DNA of 61,971 nucleotides from JBCDLI01 sp038745535 (GTDB taxonomy: Bacteria > Pseudomonadota > Alphaproteobacteria > Rhizobiales > Rhizobiaceae): the NCBI GenBank assembly GCA_038745535.1, contig JBCDLI010000009.1:1-61971 (forward strand). Reading direction: 5' to 3'. Shown here piece by piece: positions 55,000 to 61,971 of the stretch (within the stretch, counting starts at the first letter, position 1; every line of letters begins with the position of its first letter). The position numbers were made by a program, and so were the translations under genes. The notes beneath the pieces were generated by a model that made no database searches, was not told the DNA's origin, and saw only the letters and a list, made by a program, of their open reading frames with translations.

Positions 55000-55049
55000 G
55001 CTGAATGTATGACGTTTTCAGTTTCGAGCCGACGGGCGACTTGGGCGAG

Positions 55050-55331
55050 TTAGGCTGCTTTAGCTGCCACTAACTCGTCGATTTTGTTGCAGAGATTTCC
55101 GAGCACGAAATATTCTTCTGTCGCGACTTTTCCGTCGTTTACATCCTGCGTCCACTGCTCGAGTGGGATCTTAATGCCGAACTCTTTGTCAATCGCGAAA
55201 ACGATGTCGAGGAAGTCTAGGCTGTCAATGCCAAGATCATCGATGGTGTGGCTTTCGGGAGTAATTGTCTCACGCTCAATTTCGCTCGTGTCGGCGATTA
55301 TGTCGGCGACTTTATCGAATGTGCTTGCCAA
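55050..55331 (-). CDS. acpXL: acyl carrier protein AcpXL
   Basis: The TTG at 55331 gives 93 residues beginning at MASTFDKVADII, the length and start known for AcpXL; a GTG at 55364 would add 11 unusual residues. The phosphopantetheine site is Ser in LGIDSLDFLDIVFAIDKEFG. AcpXL carries the very-long-chain acid for lipid A. It heads the minus-strand cluster; the usual fabZXL between it and fabF2 is absent. It is divergent from the aldehyde dehydrogenase. Confidence 0.9.
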   Translation of the reverse strand: MASTFDKVADIIADTSEIERETITPESHTIDDLGIDSLDFLDIVFAIDKEFGIKIPLEQWTQDVNDGKVATEEYFVLGNLCNKIDELVAAKAA

Positions 55332-55448
55332 TTTTAGATGCTCGTCAGGTTTTTGTGGTGTCACCGGTGCAACTTTGTGTGTTGCGGCCCCGTTGGGAGG
55401 CTATGTAAACGCTTTACCAATTTAGGGGAAGGCACTTCTTTAGTTGGG

Positions 55449-55477
55449 TTAAGTCATCAGTTTTAACGACGACTTAA
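55449..55477. promoter_or_regulatory. 7-bp inverted repeat between acpXL and the aldehyde dehydrogenase
   Basis: TTAAGTC (55449-55455) and GACTTAA (55471-55477) form a perfect inverted pair with a 15-nt spacer, directly before the AGGAGA ribosome-binding site of the dehydrogenase. It could be a regulator site; no family is implied. Confidence 0.3.
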
Positions 55478-55502
55478 TCTCCGTTCATACTAGGAGACTC
55501 CA

Positions 55503-56948
55503 TTGAACGCATTGATTAGGCAAAAGAATTTCATCGGTGGACATTGGGTGGATGCGGATGATGCGCAGACCGTAGACGTGATTAACCCAGCAACCGGCTC
55601 AAAGATCGGAACAGTTCCCAATGGTGGCGCTTCCGAGACGGAAAAGGCCATTGCGGCGGCTGCACACGCTTTTGAAAGCTGGCGCAATACGACCGCTCTA
55701 GAACGCGCAAACCTGATGCTTGCGGTCGTCGATATCATTGAAGCTCGTCATGAAGAACTGGCGCACCTTTTGACCGAAGAGCAGGGCAAGCCTATTGCGG
55801 AGGCAAAAGGCGAGGTCGGAAGTTCAGCTGCTTATCTGCGATGGTTTGCGGAGGAAGCGCGTCGCGTGTACGGCGACGTGGTGCCGAGCCCCATTGCAAC
55901 ACGCCGCATTATGGTCATCAAAGAGCCAATTGGCGTCGTAGGCGCGATAACGCCTTGGAATTTTCCATCCTCAATGATTGGTCGGAAGCTCGGGGCCGCG
56001 CTGGCCGCAGGATGCACAATGGTCATCAAGCCGTCGGAGTTGACGCCCTATTCCGGTCTGATCTGGGGCGATCTTTGCAAAGAAGCAGGTATTCCAGACG
56101 GCGTTGTGAATATTGTAACGGGCGATTCTAAAGTGATTGGCAAAGAGCTTTGCGAAAACCCAATCGTGCGCAAAATTTCATTCACTGGCTCCACGCGCGT
56201 AGGGAAAATTCTGGCTGAGCAGTCAGCCTCGACGGTCAAGAAAATGTCGCTCGAGCTCGGTGGTAATGCACCGTTTCTTGTGTTTGACGACGCCGATATC
56301 GAGCAAGCCGTCTCAGGTGCCATGGCTGCGAAATATCGAAATATGGGCCAGACCTGCGTTTGCGCCAACCGCTTCTATGTTCAAGAAGGAATTCACGATC
56401 AGTTTGTCAAACGCCTCGTTGAAGAGAGCGAGGCGATGCGGGTCGGCGACGGCTCCAAGGAAGAGGTCGATCAGGGTCCGTTGGTTAGTCAAGATGCGTT
56501 AGAAAAAGTAGAAGACCTTGTCTCAGACATGACGTCGAAAGGCGCGCGTGTGAAGACGGGAGCGAAGCGTCATTCGCTCGGGCTCACCTATTACGAACCG
56601 ACGGTCATCGAAGGCGTCACACAGGATATGCGCATTGCTCGCGAAGAGGTTTTCGGACCGGTAACTGCGGTTTTCAAATTTTCCGATGAGGCTGACGCCG
56701 TAGCGATGGCAAACGATACCGAATACGGTTTGGCCGCATTCGTTTACACACAAAATCTGGGCCGAGGTTTCCGAATGATGGAGCGTCTCAAATATGGTCT
56801 TATCGGTATCAATGAGGGTGTTATATCGACGCCGGAAGCGCCCTTCGGCGGTGTGAAGGAAAGCGGAATGGGTAAAGAAGGCGGACGCCAGGGCATCGAA
56901 GACTATCTTGATACGAAATACATCTGCCTTGGCGGGCTTGGACTGTGA
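55503..56948 (+). CDS. succinate-semialdehyde dehydrogenase-like aldehyde dehydrogenase
   Basis: A 481-residue ALDH starting at TTG behind AGGAGA. LEEQGKPIAEAKGE-like EEQGKPIAEAKGEV, ELGGNAPFLVFDDAD and MGQTCVCANRFYV (catalytic Cys285, with the second Cys287 that marks SSADH) support a GabD-type enzyme that oxidises succinate semialdehyde with NAD(P). It overlaps the start of galM by four bases, so the two are cotranscribed. Confidence 0.85.
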   Translation: MNALIRQKNFIGGHWVDADDAQTVDVINPATGSKIGTVPNGGASETEKAIAAAAHAFESWRNTTALERANLMLAVVDIIEARHEELAHLLTEEQGKPIAEAKGEVGSSAAYLRWFAEEARRVYGDVVPSPIATRRIMVIKEPIGVVGAITPWNFPSSMIGRKLGAALAAGCTMVIKPSELTPYSGLIWGDLCKEAGIPDGVVNIVTGDSKVIGKELCENPIVRKISFTGSTRVGKILAEQSASTVKKMSLELGGNAPFLVFDDADIEQAVSGAMAAKYRNMGQTCVCANRFYVQEGIHDQFVKRLVEESEAMRVGDGSKEEVDQGPLVSQDALEKVEDLVSDMTSKGARVKTGAKRHSLGLTYYEPTVIEGVTQDMRIAREEVFGPVTAVFKFSDEADAVAMANDTEYGLAAFVYTQNLGRGFRMMERLKYGLIGINEGVISTPEAPFGGVKESGMGKEGGRQGIEDYLDTKYICLGGLGL

Positions 56949-57907
56949 CAGCTATCACCGCGCAAGCGGTTGAGATCTACAGCGCTCAACTCCGGGCAAA
57001 GATTCTCAATTACGGCGCGACCCTCCAAGACCTGCGGTTAGCCGGGCACGCGCCTTCGCTCGTGCTCGGCTTTGACAATCCTTCCGATTATCAGCAACAA
57101 CTGGCCTTTGTGGGTGCTACCGTCGGTCGCTTTGCGAATAGGATTGGCGGTGCGTCATTCGATTTAGATGGGACGCGCTATAATCTCGACGCAAACGAAG
57201 GGGTAAACACGCTCCATGGCGGGACAGAAGGATTTCATCAGCAACTGTGGCAAATAGCTGATTGCAGCCATGAACATGTGACGCTGGAGCACAAAAGCCC
57301 GGCTGGTTTCATGGGATTTCCCGGAAACCTAAGGGCAACTGTTCGCTACAGGATTATTGAAGATGCCGCGCTTGAGGTCGCCTATCGCTGCACGACTGAC
57401 AGCCCGACCGTATGCGCCTTATCCCATCACAGCTATTTCAATCTCGATGACGGCGGCCGGACACCGATTGATGAGCACAAGATTGAGATTGCAGCCAATG
57501 AATACACGGAAGTGGACCCGTCCGACATACCAACCGGAGAGACGGACAAAGTCGCGTCGCTTGACCATGATTTTTCAACAATGCAGCGGCTTGGCGATAC
57601 CAAGTGTGACTTGAATTTCTGTCTCGCAGATCAAGCCGGAGAGATGAAAGTCGCGGCAAAAGTGCGAGGCCGCAGCGGCATCAGGCTGGATGTGTTGACG
57701 GACCAGCCGGGCCTTCAGTTTTATACCGCCGACTATCCTCAGGATTTTCCAATCGGGCATGATGGCATCGTCTATCATCCGCGCTCTGGTTTTTGCTTAG
57801 AAGCACAGTGCTGGCCTGACGCGCCCAATCATGCAGATTTTCCCAGCGCGGTGTTACGCCCCGACGAGGTCTATGAGAGCACGACTGTCTATCGTTTCTC
57901 GTTTTAA
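56945..57907 (+). CDS. galM: aldose 1-epimerase
   Basis: A 320-residue galactose mutarotase family protein. NRIGGASFDLDGTRYNLDANEG, NTLHGG, ALSHHSYFNLDD (catalytic His) and GFCLEAQCWPDAPNH (Glu region) are present. It interconverts alpha and beta anomers of aldoses. It starts inside the dehydrogenase stop (GTGA) and ends 10 bases from the convergent exonuclease-type gene. Confidence 0.9.
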   Translation: MTAITAQAVEIYSAQLRAKILNYGATLQDLRLAGHAPSLVLGFDNPSDYQQQLAFVGATVGRFANRIGGASFDLDGTRYNLDANEGVNTLHGGTEGFHQQLWQIADCSHEHVTLEHKSPAGFMGFPGNLRATVRYRIIEDAALEVAYRCTTDSPTVCALSHHSYFNLDDGGRTPIDEHKIEIAANEYTEVDPSDIPTGETDKVASLDHDFSTMQRLGDTKCDLNFCLADQAGEMKVAAKVRGRSGIRLDVLTDQPGLQFYTADYPQDFPIGHDGIVYHPRSGFCLEAQCWPDAPNHADFPSAVLRPDEVYESTTVYRFSF

Positions 57908-57917
57908 CGAATTTCTA

Positions 57918-60005
57918 TCAGGTGTAGGCTTGTTGCTTTCGACGCAAGGATGCTTGGGCCTTTGAAACCTCTAAAGCATCGCCGACGGTTCTGACGCCCG
58001 CGCTTTCGAGCGGTTTGATCATCTTGCAGAACACTTTCGCGGTCGCGACAGCGTCTCCCAAAGCGGTGTGTCGCTTCTCTTCAGGTATGGTGATTTTGTA
58101 ACGATTAGCTAGAGCGTCCAGAGTAAGGCTATCCGAAGTGCCGTTGAGATGCGCGGCAAGCAAAACAGTGTCGAGCACGGTGTGATCGAACTTGACCCGC
58201 GCCGCGTTTTCTTTTTTCGCTATAAAGGCCATGTCAAAGGCAGCGTTGTGGGCGATCAAAACCTGATCGTGAGCGAAGCTGTGAAAACTGCGTAAGACCT
58301 GCGGTATTTTTGGCGCGTCGAATACCATTTCATCGCTGATGTGATGGATCGCGGTTGATGCCGGCGGAATAGGTTTGCCGGGGTTGACCAGCTGATCAAA
58401 CACTTCGCCCGACAGCACTCGCCCGTTCACAATTCGAACACCGGCAATGGAGACGATTTCGTGCCCGGCACGGGGATCTAGTCCGGTCATCTCGCAGTCA
58501 AATACGACGCAGTAGAGATCGCGAAGCGGCACGTCATTTAAGGTGTTCATTCGCTTAGACCCGAATATCTCGAAATCGTAGAATTCTGGTCGTGGGTCTC
58601 GGGGTTTCAGCGCTTCAGCCGTCCTCGTGTCGCTTCGTAGCGATGCATTTGCGGGGAAATCCAGCGTGATGGTGAAGTGACCGTTCTCGTCGGTACTCTC
58701 GATCTTCGCACGGTGACGCTCTAGGATGGCTGCACCGGAAAGGAATGCCGTCATTTCGTCGGCATTATCACTCATGCTCTTCTCGAGCCAATTCTGCGAT
58801 GTATTTTTAGGGCTCTTCAACTCAATCGATAGGGTTCGGCGGAAGCCTTCAGCCTCTGCTCTCAACTCAATTGATGCCGGTCGGGTCTCCAGAACACCGT
58901 CGATGGTGAGCTTTCTGAGGAGCGCAATAAGTGTTGCGCTGTCACCGTTGATGACGACGCTTTCGCCACTCGTCGTGATCGGAAGTGTGAGGTCTTCCAA
59001 CGCCTTTAACGTGCCGCGGAACAGACGCTTTGCTGATATGTCGCGGGTTGGCCAAGCCGAGGCTAAAATTGAATTGGACGCAGTCTCCAGCTTATCCCGC
59101 GCCGTACTAACGGCTGCTCGCATGTCGTCTAGGCTATCATTTGCAAGGCACGATCCAAGACCGTCTGAGGCTTCGCGTAAAAGACGGTCACGCTCGAGGC
59201 CCGCAGCCAATTCATCGGTCACGTCATCGAACACGATTGTCATGCCTGCGACTTGGTTTTGCTCATAATGGAGGGAGACGTGGCCGCACATCGTGACGGA
59301 CATGTCGCGCGTGGAAAAGACGATTGGAAGCGCGTTTTCCGGGTTTTCGGCGCCCATCAGAGTATCGATTACCGAACCAAACGGACGGCGCTCGACAATG
59401 TTAAAGAGATCACGACCGAGACCGAGCGTACCGATGAGGACCGGCTCGCTATCACCATCCGAAGTTGTGTATTCGTTCACCTGCAATATGCGAAGGGCAT
59501 GTCGGTTATACAGTGACACGCGACCCGACAGAGAACAGATTATCACACCGTGGTGCATCTCTTGAAGGAGTGCCTCAAGCCGGGATTTCTGCACCGCCGC
59601 GCTTTGAACAGCATCGTTCACCATTGCTTCGGTCTTAGTGCGCGCCTCGGTGAGAGCTTGGCCAACATCTTCGGCAGACGGTGCCAAAAGCCCGAGATAT
59701 TTTGCGTCTTCGTTTGAAAATTGCGCGCTCGCATCGGCATGCGCGAGTGTCTTCAAGCGTGATGAAATTGAGTTGATTGGTTTAGCGAGGTTTTCATCAA
59801 ACTTGAGTGCAACCCAGACGACCAACCCGATCATAGCAAATGAGCCAAAGAGGATCGCCGTCAGAACGGAGGAGAACTGCTCCGGTGATAGGCGCGCGTG
59901 TAGCCACGTTGCCATCGCCCCTGCAATCAAGGTTTGCAGCGCGATGATCAACGCAAAAAATAGAGCTATGCGGGAGCGGAGCCCCCATTTCTCCAAAAGT
60001 CTCAC
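57918..60005 (-). CDS. membrane sensor-like protein fused to DEDDh exonuclease
   Basis: A 695-residue protein. Two N-terminal membrane helices (about residues 12-35 and 45-65) are followed by a HAMP-like segment, coiled coil, a PAS-like domain (about 145-260, GVIICSLSGRVSLYNRHAL), a histidine-kinase-like region without an obvious kinase motif, and an exonuclease domain from about residue 495 with FDCEMTG (Asp503, Glu505), IAHNAAFDMAFI and RHTALGDAVATAKVF (DEDDh set). It combines sensing and 3'-5' exonuclease parts. Family members are known beside CBS-DUF294 genes, as here. Confidence 0.85.
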   Translation of the reverse strand: MRLLEKWGLRSRIALFFALIIALQTLIAGAMATWLHARLSPEQFSSVLTAILFGSFAMIGLVVWVALKFDENLAKPINSISSRLKTLAHADASAQFSNEDAKYLGLLAPSAEDVGQALTEARTKTEAMVNDAVQSAAVQKSRLEALLQEMHHGVIICSLSGRVSLYNRHALRILQVNEYTTSDGDSEPVLIGTLGLGRDLFNIVERRPFGSVIDTLMGAENPENALPIVFSTRDMSVTMCGHVSLHYEQNQVAGMTIVFDDVTDELAAGLERDRLLREASDGLGSCLANDSLDDMRAAVSTARDKLETASNSILASAWPTRDISAKRLFRGTLKALEDLTLPITTSGESVVINGDSATLIALLRKLTIDGVLETRPASIELRAEAEGFRRTLSIELKSPKNTSQNWLEKSMSDNADEMTAFLSGAAILERHRAKIESTDENGHFTITLDFPANASLRSDTRTAEALKPRDPRPEFYDFEIFGSKRMNTLNDVPLRDLYCVVFDCEMTGLDPRAGHEIVSIAGVRIVNGRVLSGEVFDQLVNPGKPIPPASTAIHHISDEMVFDAPKIPQVLRSFHSFAHDQVLIAHNAAFDMAFIAKKENAARVKFDHTVLDTVLLAAHLNGTSDSLTLDALANRYKITIPEEKRHTALGDAVATAKVFCKMIKPLESAGVRTVGDALEVSKAQASLRRKQQAYT

Positions 60006-60154
60006 TCCTCACCATACCGCTGCCTTCTGGCAGTCTTTATTCAGCGAATAAATGCGCTGCGGTCTGTTCTATGATAGATAAAGTGCCCCAAATGCGACCT
60101 TCGATCTATCAAGCTTTCGGGTAATATGACCCAATGGGAGGCGGCAAAAATTGA

Positions 60155-60673
60155 TCAATCGCAAACTGCTGCAATTAATCTTCCATCGGCTTCGCCAAGC
60201 CCGTACCAATTTAGCGTGCTGATTTCGGCTGATGGGTTTTTTAGCGCGTTTTCACTTCCCGTTGCCGCTTCCAATGTTTCGCAATTGATAAACTGATTGA
60301 TGACGCGGGTGGGCGTGTATCTCTCAGCAACGATGATCTCCGTAAATCGCACTGCTTCGTTGTCGGGCACTTGGGCGACATTGCGCGTGTCTACAGCGAG
60401 ATATCGGTTCACGCGCGGCCAGATCATCGTCCACGGTTGGATGAAGTTAGAGAATTCCCCAGTGCGGATGACTTGGACACTTTCGGGCAGCGCTTCTAGC
60501 TGACGGGAGTACCATGAATTCTCATTATAGGCGGTGAACCCAACAATAGAGACGCCAGCGAGGAGAGGGATTACGCCCTTTGGAATTGGACGCTTGATGG
60601 TTCGAAACACAAGCGCCACCGAGCCGCAAACGGCGACTGCGAAGACAATTGCGCCAAGTATCGTAAAAAGCAT
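60155..60673 (-). CDS. small membrane protein of unknown function
   Basis: A 172-residue protein with two N-terminal membrane helices (about residues 3-24 and 33-50) and a soluble C-terminal domain with one Cys pair possibility (NCETL and AVCD). I do not recognise it. It lies between the sensor-exonuclease gene and the CBS-DUF294 gene on the same strand, so is probably part of that operon. Confidence 0.6.
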   Translation of the reverse strand: MLFTILGAIVFAVAVCGSVALVFRTIKRPIPKGVIPLLAGVSIVGFTAYNENSWYSRQLEALPESVQVIRTGEFSNFIQPWTMIWPRVNRYLAVDTRNVAQVPDNEAVRFTEIIVAERYTPTRVINQFINCETLEAATGSENALKNPSAEISTLNWYGLGEADGRLIAAVCD

Positions 60674-60697
60674 GCCTGCCTCAAATCATTCTGTTGG

Positions 60698-61971
60698 TCA
60701 GGGTCGTCCGTAACCGGCGGCTGACTGGAGGGTCTTTATCACTGAAAACGCATCCTTCAAATGGCTGCGTTCAAGCGCTGACAGTGTGTCGGGGACAAGA
60801 TAATTGTCCGGTTTCTTTCCGTCTCGGACCTGCTGTGCCTGATGCTTCAACCGCAGGTCGACAAGCAAGTCGTAGGCGTCGATGACGTCGTCGCCGCCGC
60901 TTTTTGAGAGAATACCCTTGCGGTTTCGGGCTGCGATGAGACGATCACGCGTGTTCACGTCTGCGATTGCACCTTGCAGCGCATAGGCGCGAGCAAGGTC
61001 GGTTACCGGCACCACGCCGGAGTGCTTCATGTCAATTGCGTTTTTATGCTTCTTGTCGCGCACATAGGTAAGGCCGCCGAACAGTCCGACCGGCACGGTG
61101 TGCTTGAGTGAATTTGCGATCATGTGATTGCGAAAAATCGAGTCCTTCGAAGCCCTTTCGAGCGTTCGCTGCTGCATGCCATTGAAAAGACTCGCGTCGC
61201 CGGAGATTGCCCGCAGATCGAACATAACCGATGCAAGCATTTGCGCCATGGGGTCCGGCTTTGCGATCCAGCTGGCGAAGTAGCTCTCCCAAATCGACAC
61301 CTTCTGTCGCCAACGTTCGTTGGTGGCCATCATATCGCCCGGGCAATAGTAGTAACCGCAGGCATCCAACCCATCGGACACAAATTGCGCGAAAGCACGG
61401 AAGTAATCGCCGTGTTCATTCGGTTCGTAGTCGTTCCCAAGAACGAGGCAATTGTCCTGGTCAGATACGCCGGTTTGTTCCTGACGCCCCTGCGATCCGC
61501 ATGCCATCCACAGCCATGACACGGGAGGTTCGCCGAGCTTTTCGATCGCCAGTTGAATAAGGCGTTTTGTGATGGCGTCGCTGATGCTTGTCATCAAGCG
61601 GAGTATCTGATGGCCTTCCGCGCCGGAGCCAACGAGCTCTGCGAGCATAAGAGGCTTGCGCGCGACGATTGAGGCCAGCCCGTCGAACTTCGTTTGCTTT
61701 GAGATGTTGTTGATGAGAAAAATGAGTGAGTTCGAGTTTCGCCGCACGAGATCGGTCTGAGTAACAATGCCAACCAATTTGCCCTGCTTGTTGGTGACTG
61801 GCAGGTGTGCGATGCGCTTCTCCGTCATGGTAATAATAGCGCGCATGACTGTATCTTCGGCGCGGCAGGTCGTGAGTGACGTCGTCATCACGTGCTCAAT
61901 GGGAACCTTAGCGCTCACAGCCCCAACGATGACGTTCTTCACGAGATCGCCAGACGTTAAAATGCCTTTCA
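60698..61971 (-). CDS. CBS/DUF294 putative nucleotidyltransferase (5' end outside window)
   Basis: The frame is open to the right edge, so the N-terminus is missing; the family is usually 600 or more residues with a cNMP-binding domain first. Visible: part of two CBS domains (KVPIEHVMTTSLTTCRAEDT, LPVTNKQGKLVGIVTQTDL), the DUF294 nucleotidyltransferase-like core (WLWMACGSQGRQEQTGVSDQDN with the GSxxR...DxD pattern) and the DUF294 C-terminal domain. It may transfer a nucleotide to a protein or act in signalling with the exonuclease protein. Such genes often sit beside acetate symporter genes, which are not in the window. Confidence 0.85.
   Translation of the reverse strand, partial: KGILTSGDLVKNVIVGAVSAKVPIEHVMTTSLTTCRAEDTVMRAIITMTEKRIAHLPVTNKQGKLVGIVTQTDLVRRNSNSLIFLINNISKQTKFDGLASIVARKPLMLAELVGSGAEGHQILRLMTSISDAITKRLIQLAIEKLGEPPVSWLWMACGSQGRQEQTGVSDQDNCLVLGNDYEPNEHGDYFRAFAQFVSDGLDACGYYYCPGDMMATNERWRQKVSIWESYFASWIAKPDPMAQMLASVMFDLRAISGDASLFNGMQQRTLERASKDSIFRNHMIANSLKHTVPVGLFGGLTYVRDKKHKNAIDMKHSGVVPVTDLARAYALQGAIADVNTRDRLIAARNRKGILSKSGGDDVIDAYDLLVDLRLKHQAQQVRDGKKPDNYLVPDTLSALERSHLKDAFSVIKTLQSAAGYGRP

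Noticed and set aside
1..61971. tRNA, rRNA, IS elements, prophage or CRISPR array
   Set aside because: None seen on either strand; no transposase or integrase gene and no short direct-repeat array.

Overview
The window looks like chromosomal DNA of an alphaproteobacterium of the Hyphomicrobiales/Rhizobiales type. The strongest pointers are the AcpXL/LpxXL cluster for very-long-chain (27-hydroxyoctacosanoate type) lipid A acylation, which is typical of Rhizobium, Brucella and relatives, and a large CobN-type (late cobalt insertion) cobalamin cluster. Genes are dense, moderately GC-rich, often start at GTG or TTG, and many overlap by 1-4 bases. I see no rRNA, tRNA, IS element, prophage or CRISPR array.

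Layout. (1) 1-5.6 kb: the 3' end of a DprE1-like FAD oxidase, an EamA-type small transporter, a sugar-nucleotide-type SDR epimerase and a class III aminotransferase in one operon, with a GT-C-like membrane protein convergent to it. Together they suggest making and exporting an amino- or keto-modified lipid-linked sugar (inference). (2) 5.9-11.2 kb: three different secreted or membrane von Willebrand A (VWA) proteins, the third fused to an autotransporter beta-barrel, with an ExoD homologue between. (3) 11.3-16.7 kb: metabolic and regulatory single genes (CIA30-like protein, AraC regulator, LysE exporter, SpuC-like aminotransferase, possible phasin, DUF922 lipoprotein). (4) 16.8-21.5 kb: a candidate structured RNA with a strong terminator, then a tight three-gene export system: adaptor, GAF-HlyD protein, PqqD/M50/HlyD protein.

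(5) 21.6-44.9 kb: the cobalamin region. cobQ-cobU/P-cobW-cobN are followed by a VapBC module on the other strand, then cobO, an ICMT-like methyltransferase, a TauE/SafE permease and a TerB-like protein. Next comes a translationally coupled operon DUF429-like gene-cobH-small membrane protein-cobL-cobI-cbiG/cobJ-cobM, then muiA, cobK on the minus strand, and cobA-cobB-cobC-cobD. The genes cover most steps from uroporphyrinogen III to adenosylcobinamide-GDP. Precorrin-3B synthase (CobG/CobZ), CobF, CobS, CobT and the final assembly enzymes are not in the window, and CbiG, an enzyme of the anaerobic route, is fused to CobJ.

(6) 44.9-49.9 kb: a dipeptide/oligopeptide-type ABC importer (binding protein, two permeases, fused double ATPase), convergent with cobD. 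(7) 50.1-55.3 kb: an L,D-transpeptidase, then the minus-strand cluster acpXL-fabF2XL-fabF1XL-adhXL-lpxXL. It lacks the fabZXL gene usually found after acpXL, and its fabF2 protein has lost the ketosynthase catalytic residues. (8) 55.5-57.9 kb: succinate-semialdehyde dehydrogenase and aldose 1-epimerase. (9) 57.9-61.97 kb: a membrane sensor-like protein fused to a DEDDh exonuclease, a small membrane protein and a CBS-DUF294 nucleotidyltransferase-like protein cut by the window edge.

Best candidates for undescribed biology are the GAF-HlyD/M50-HlyD exporter with its putative RNA leader, the two uncharacterised proteins coupled to cobH and cobL, the VWA-autotransporter with its neighbours, and the KS/chain-length-factor-like FabF pair.
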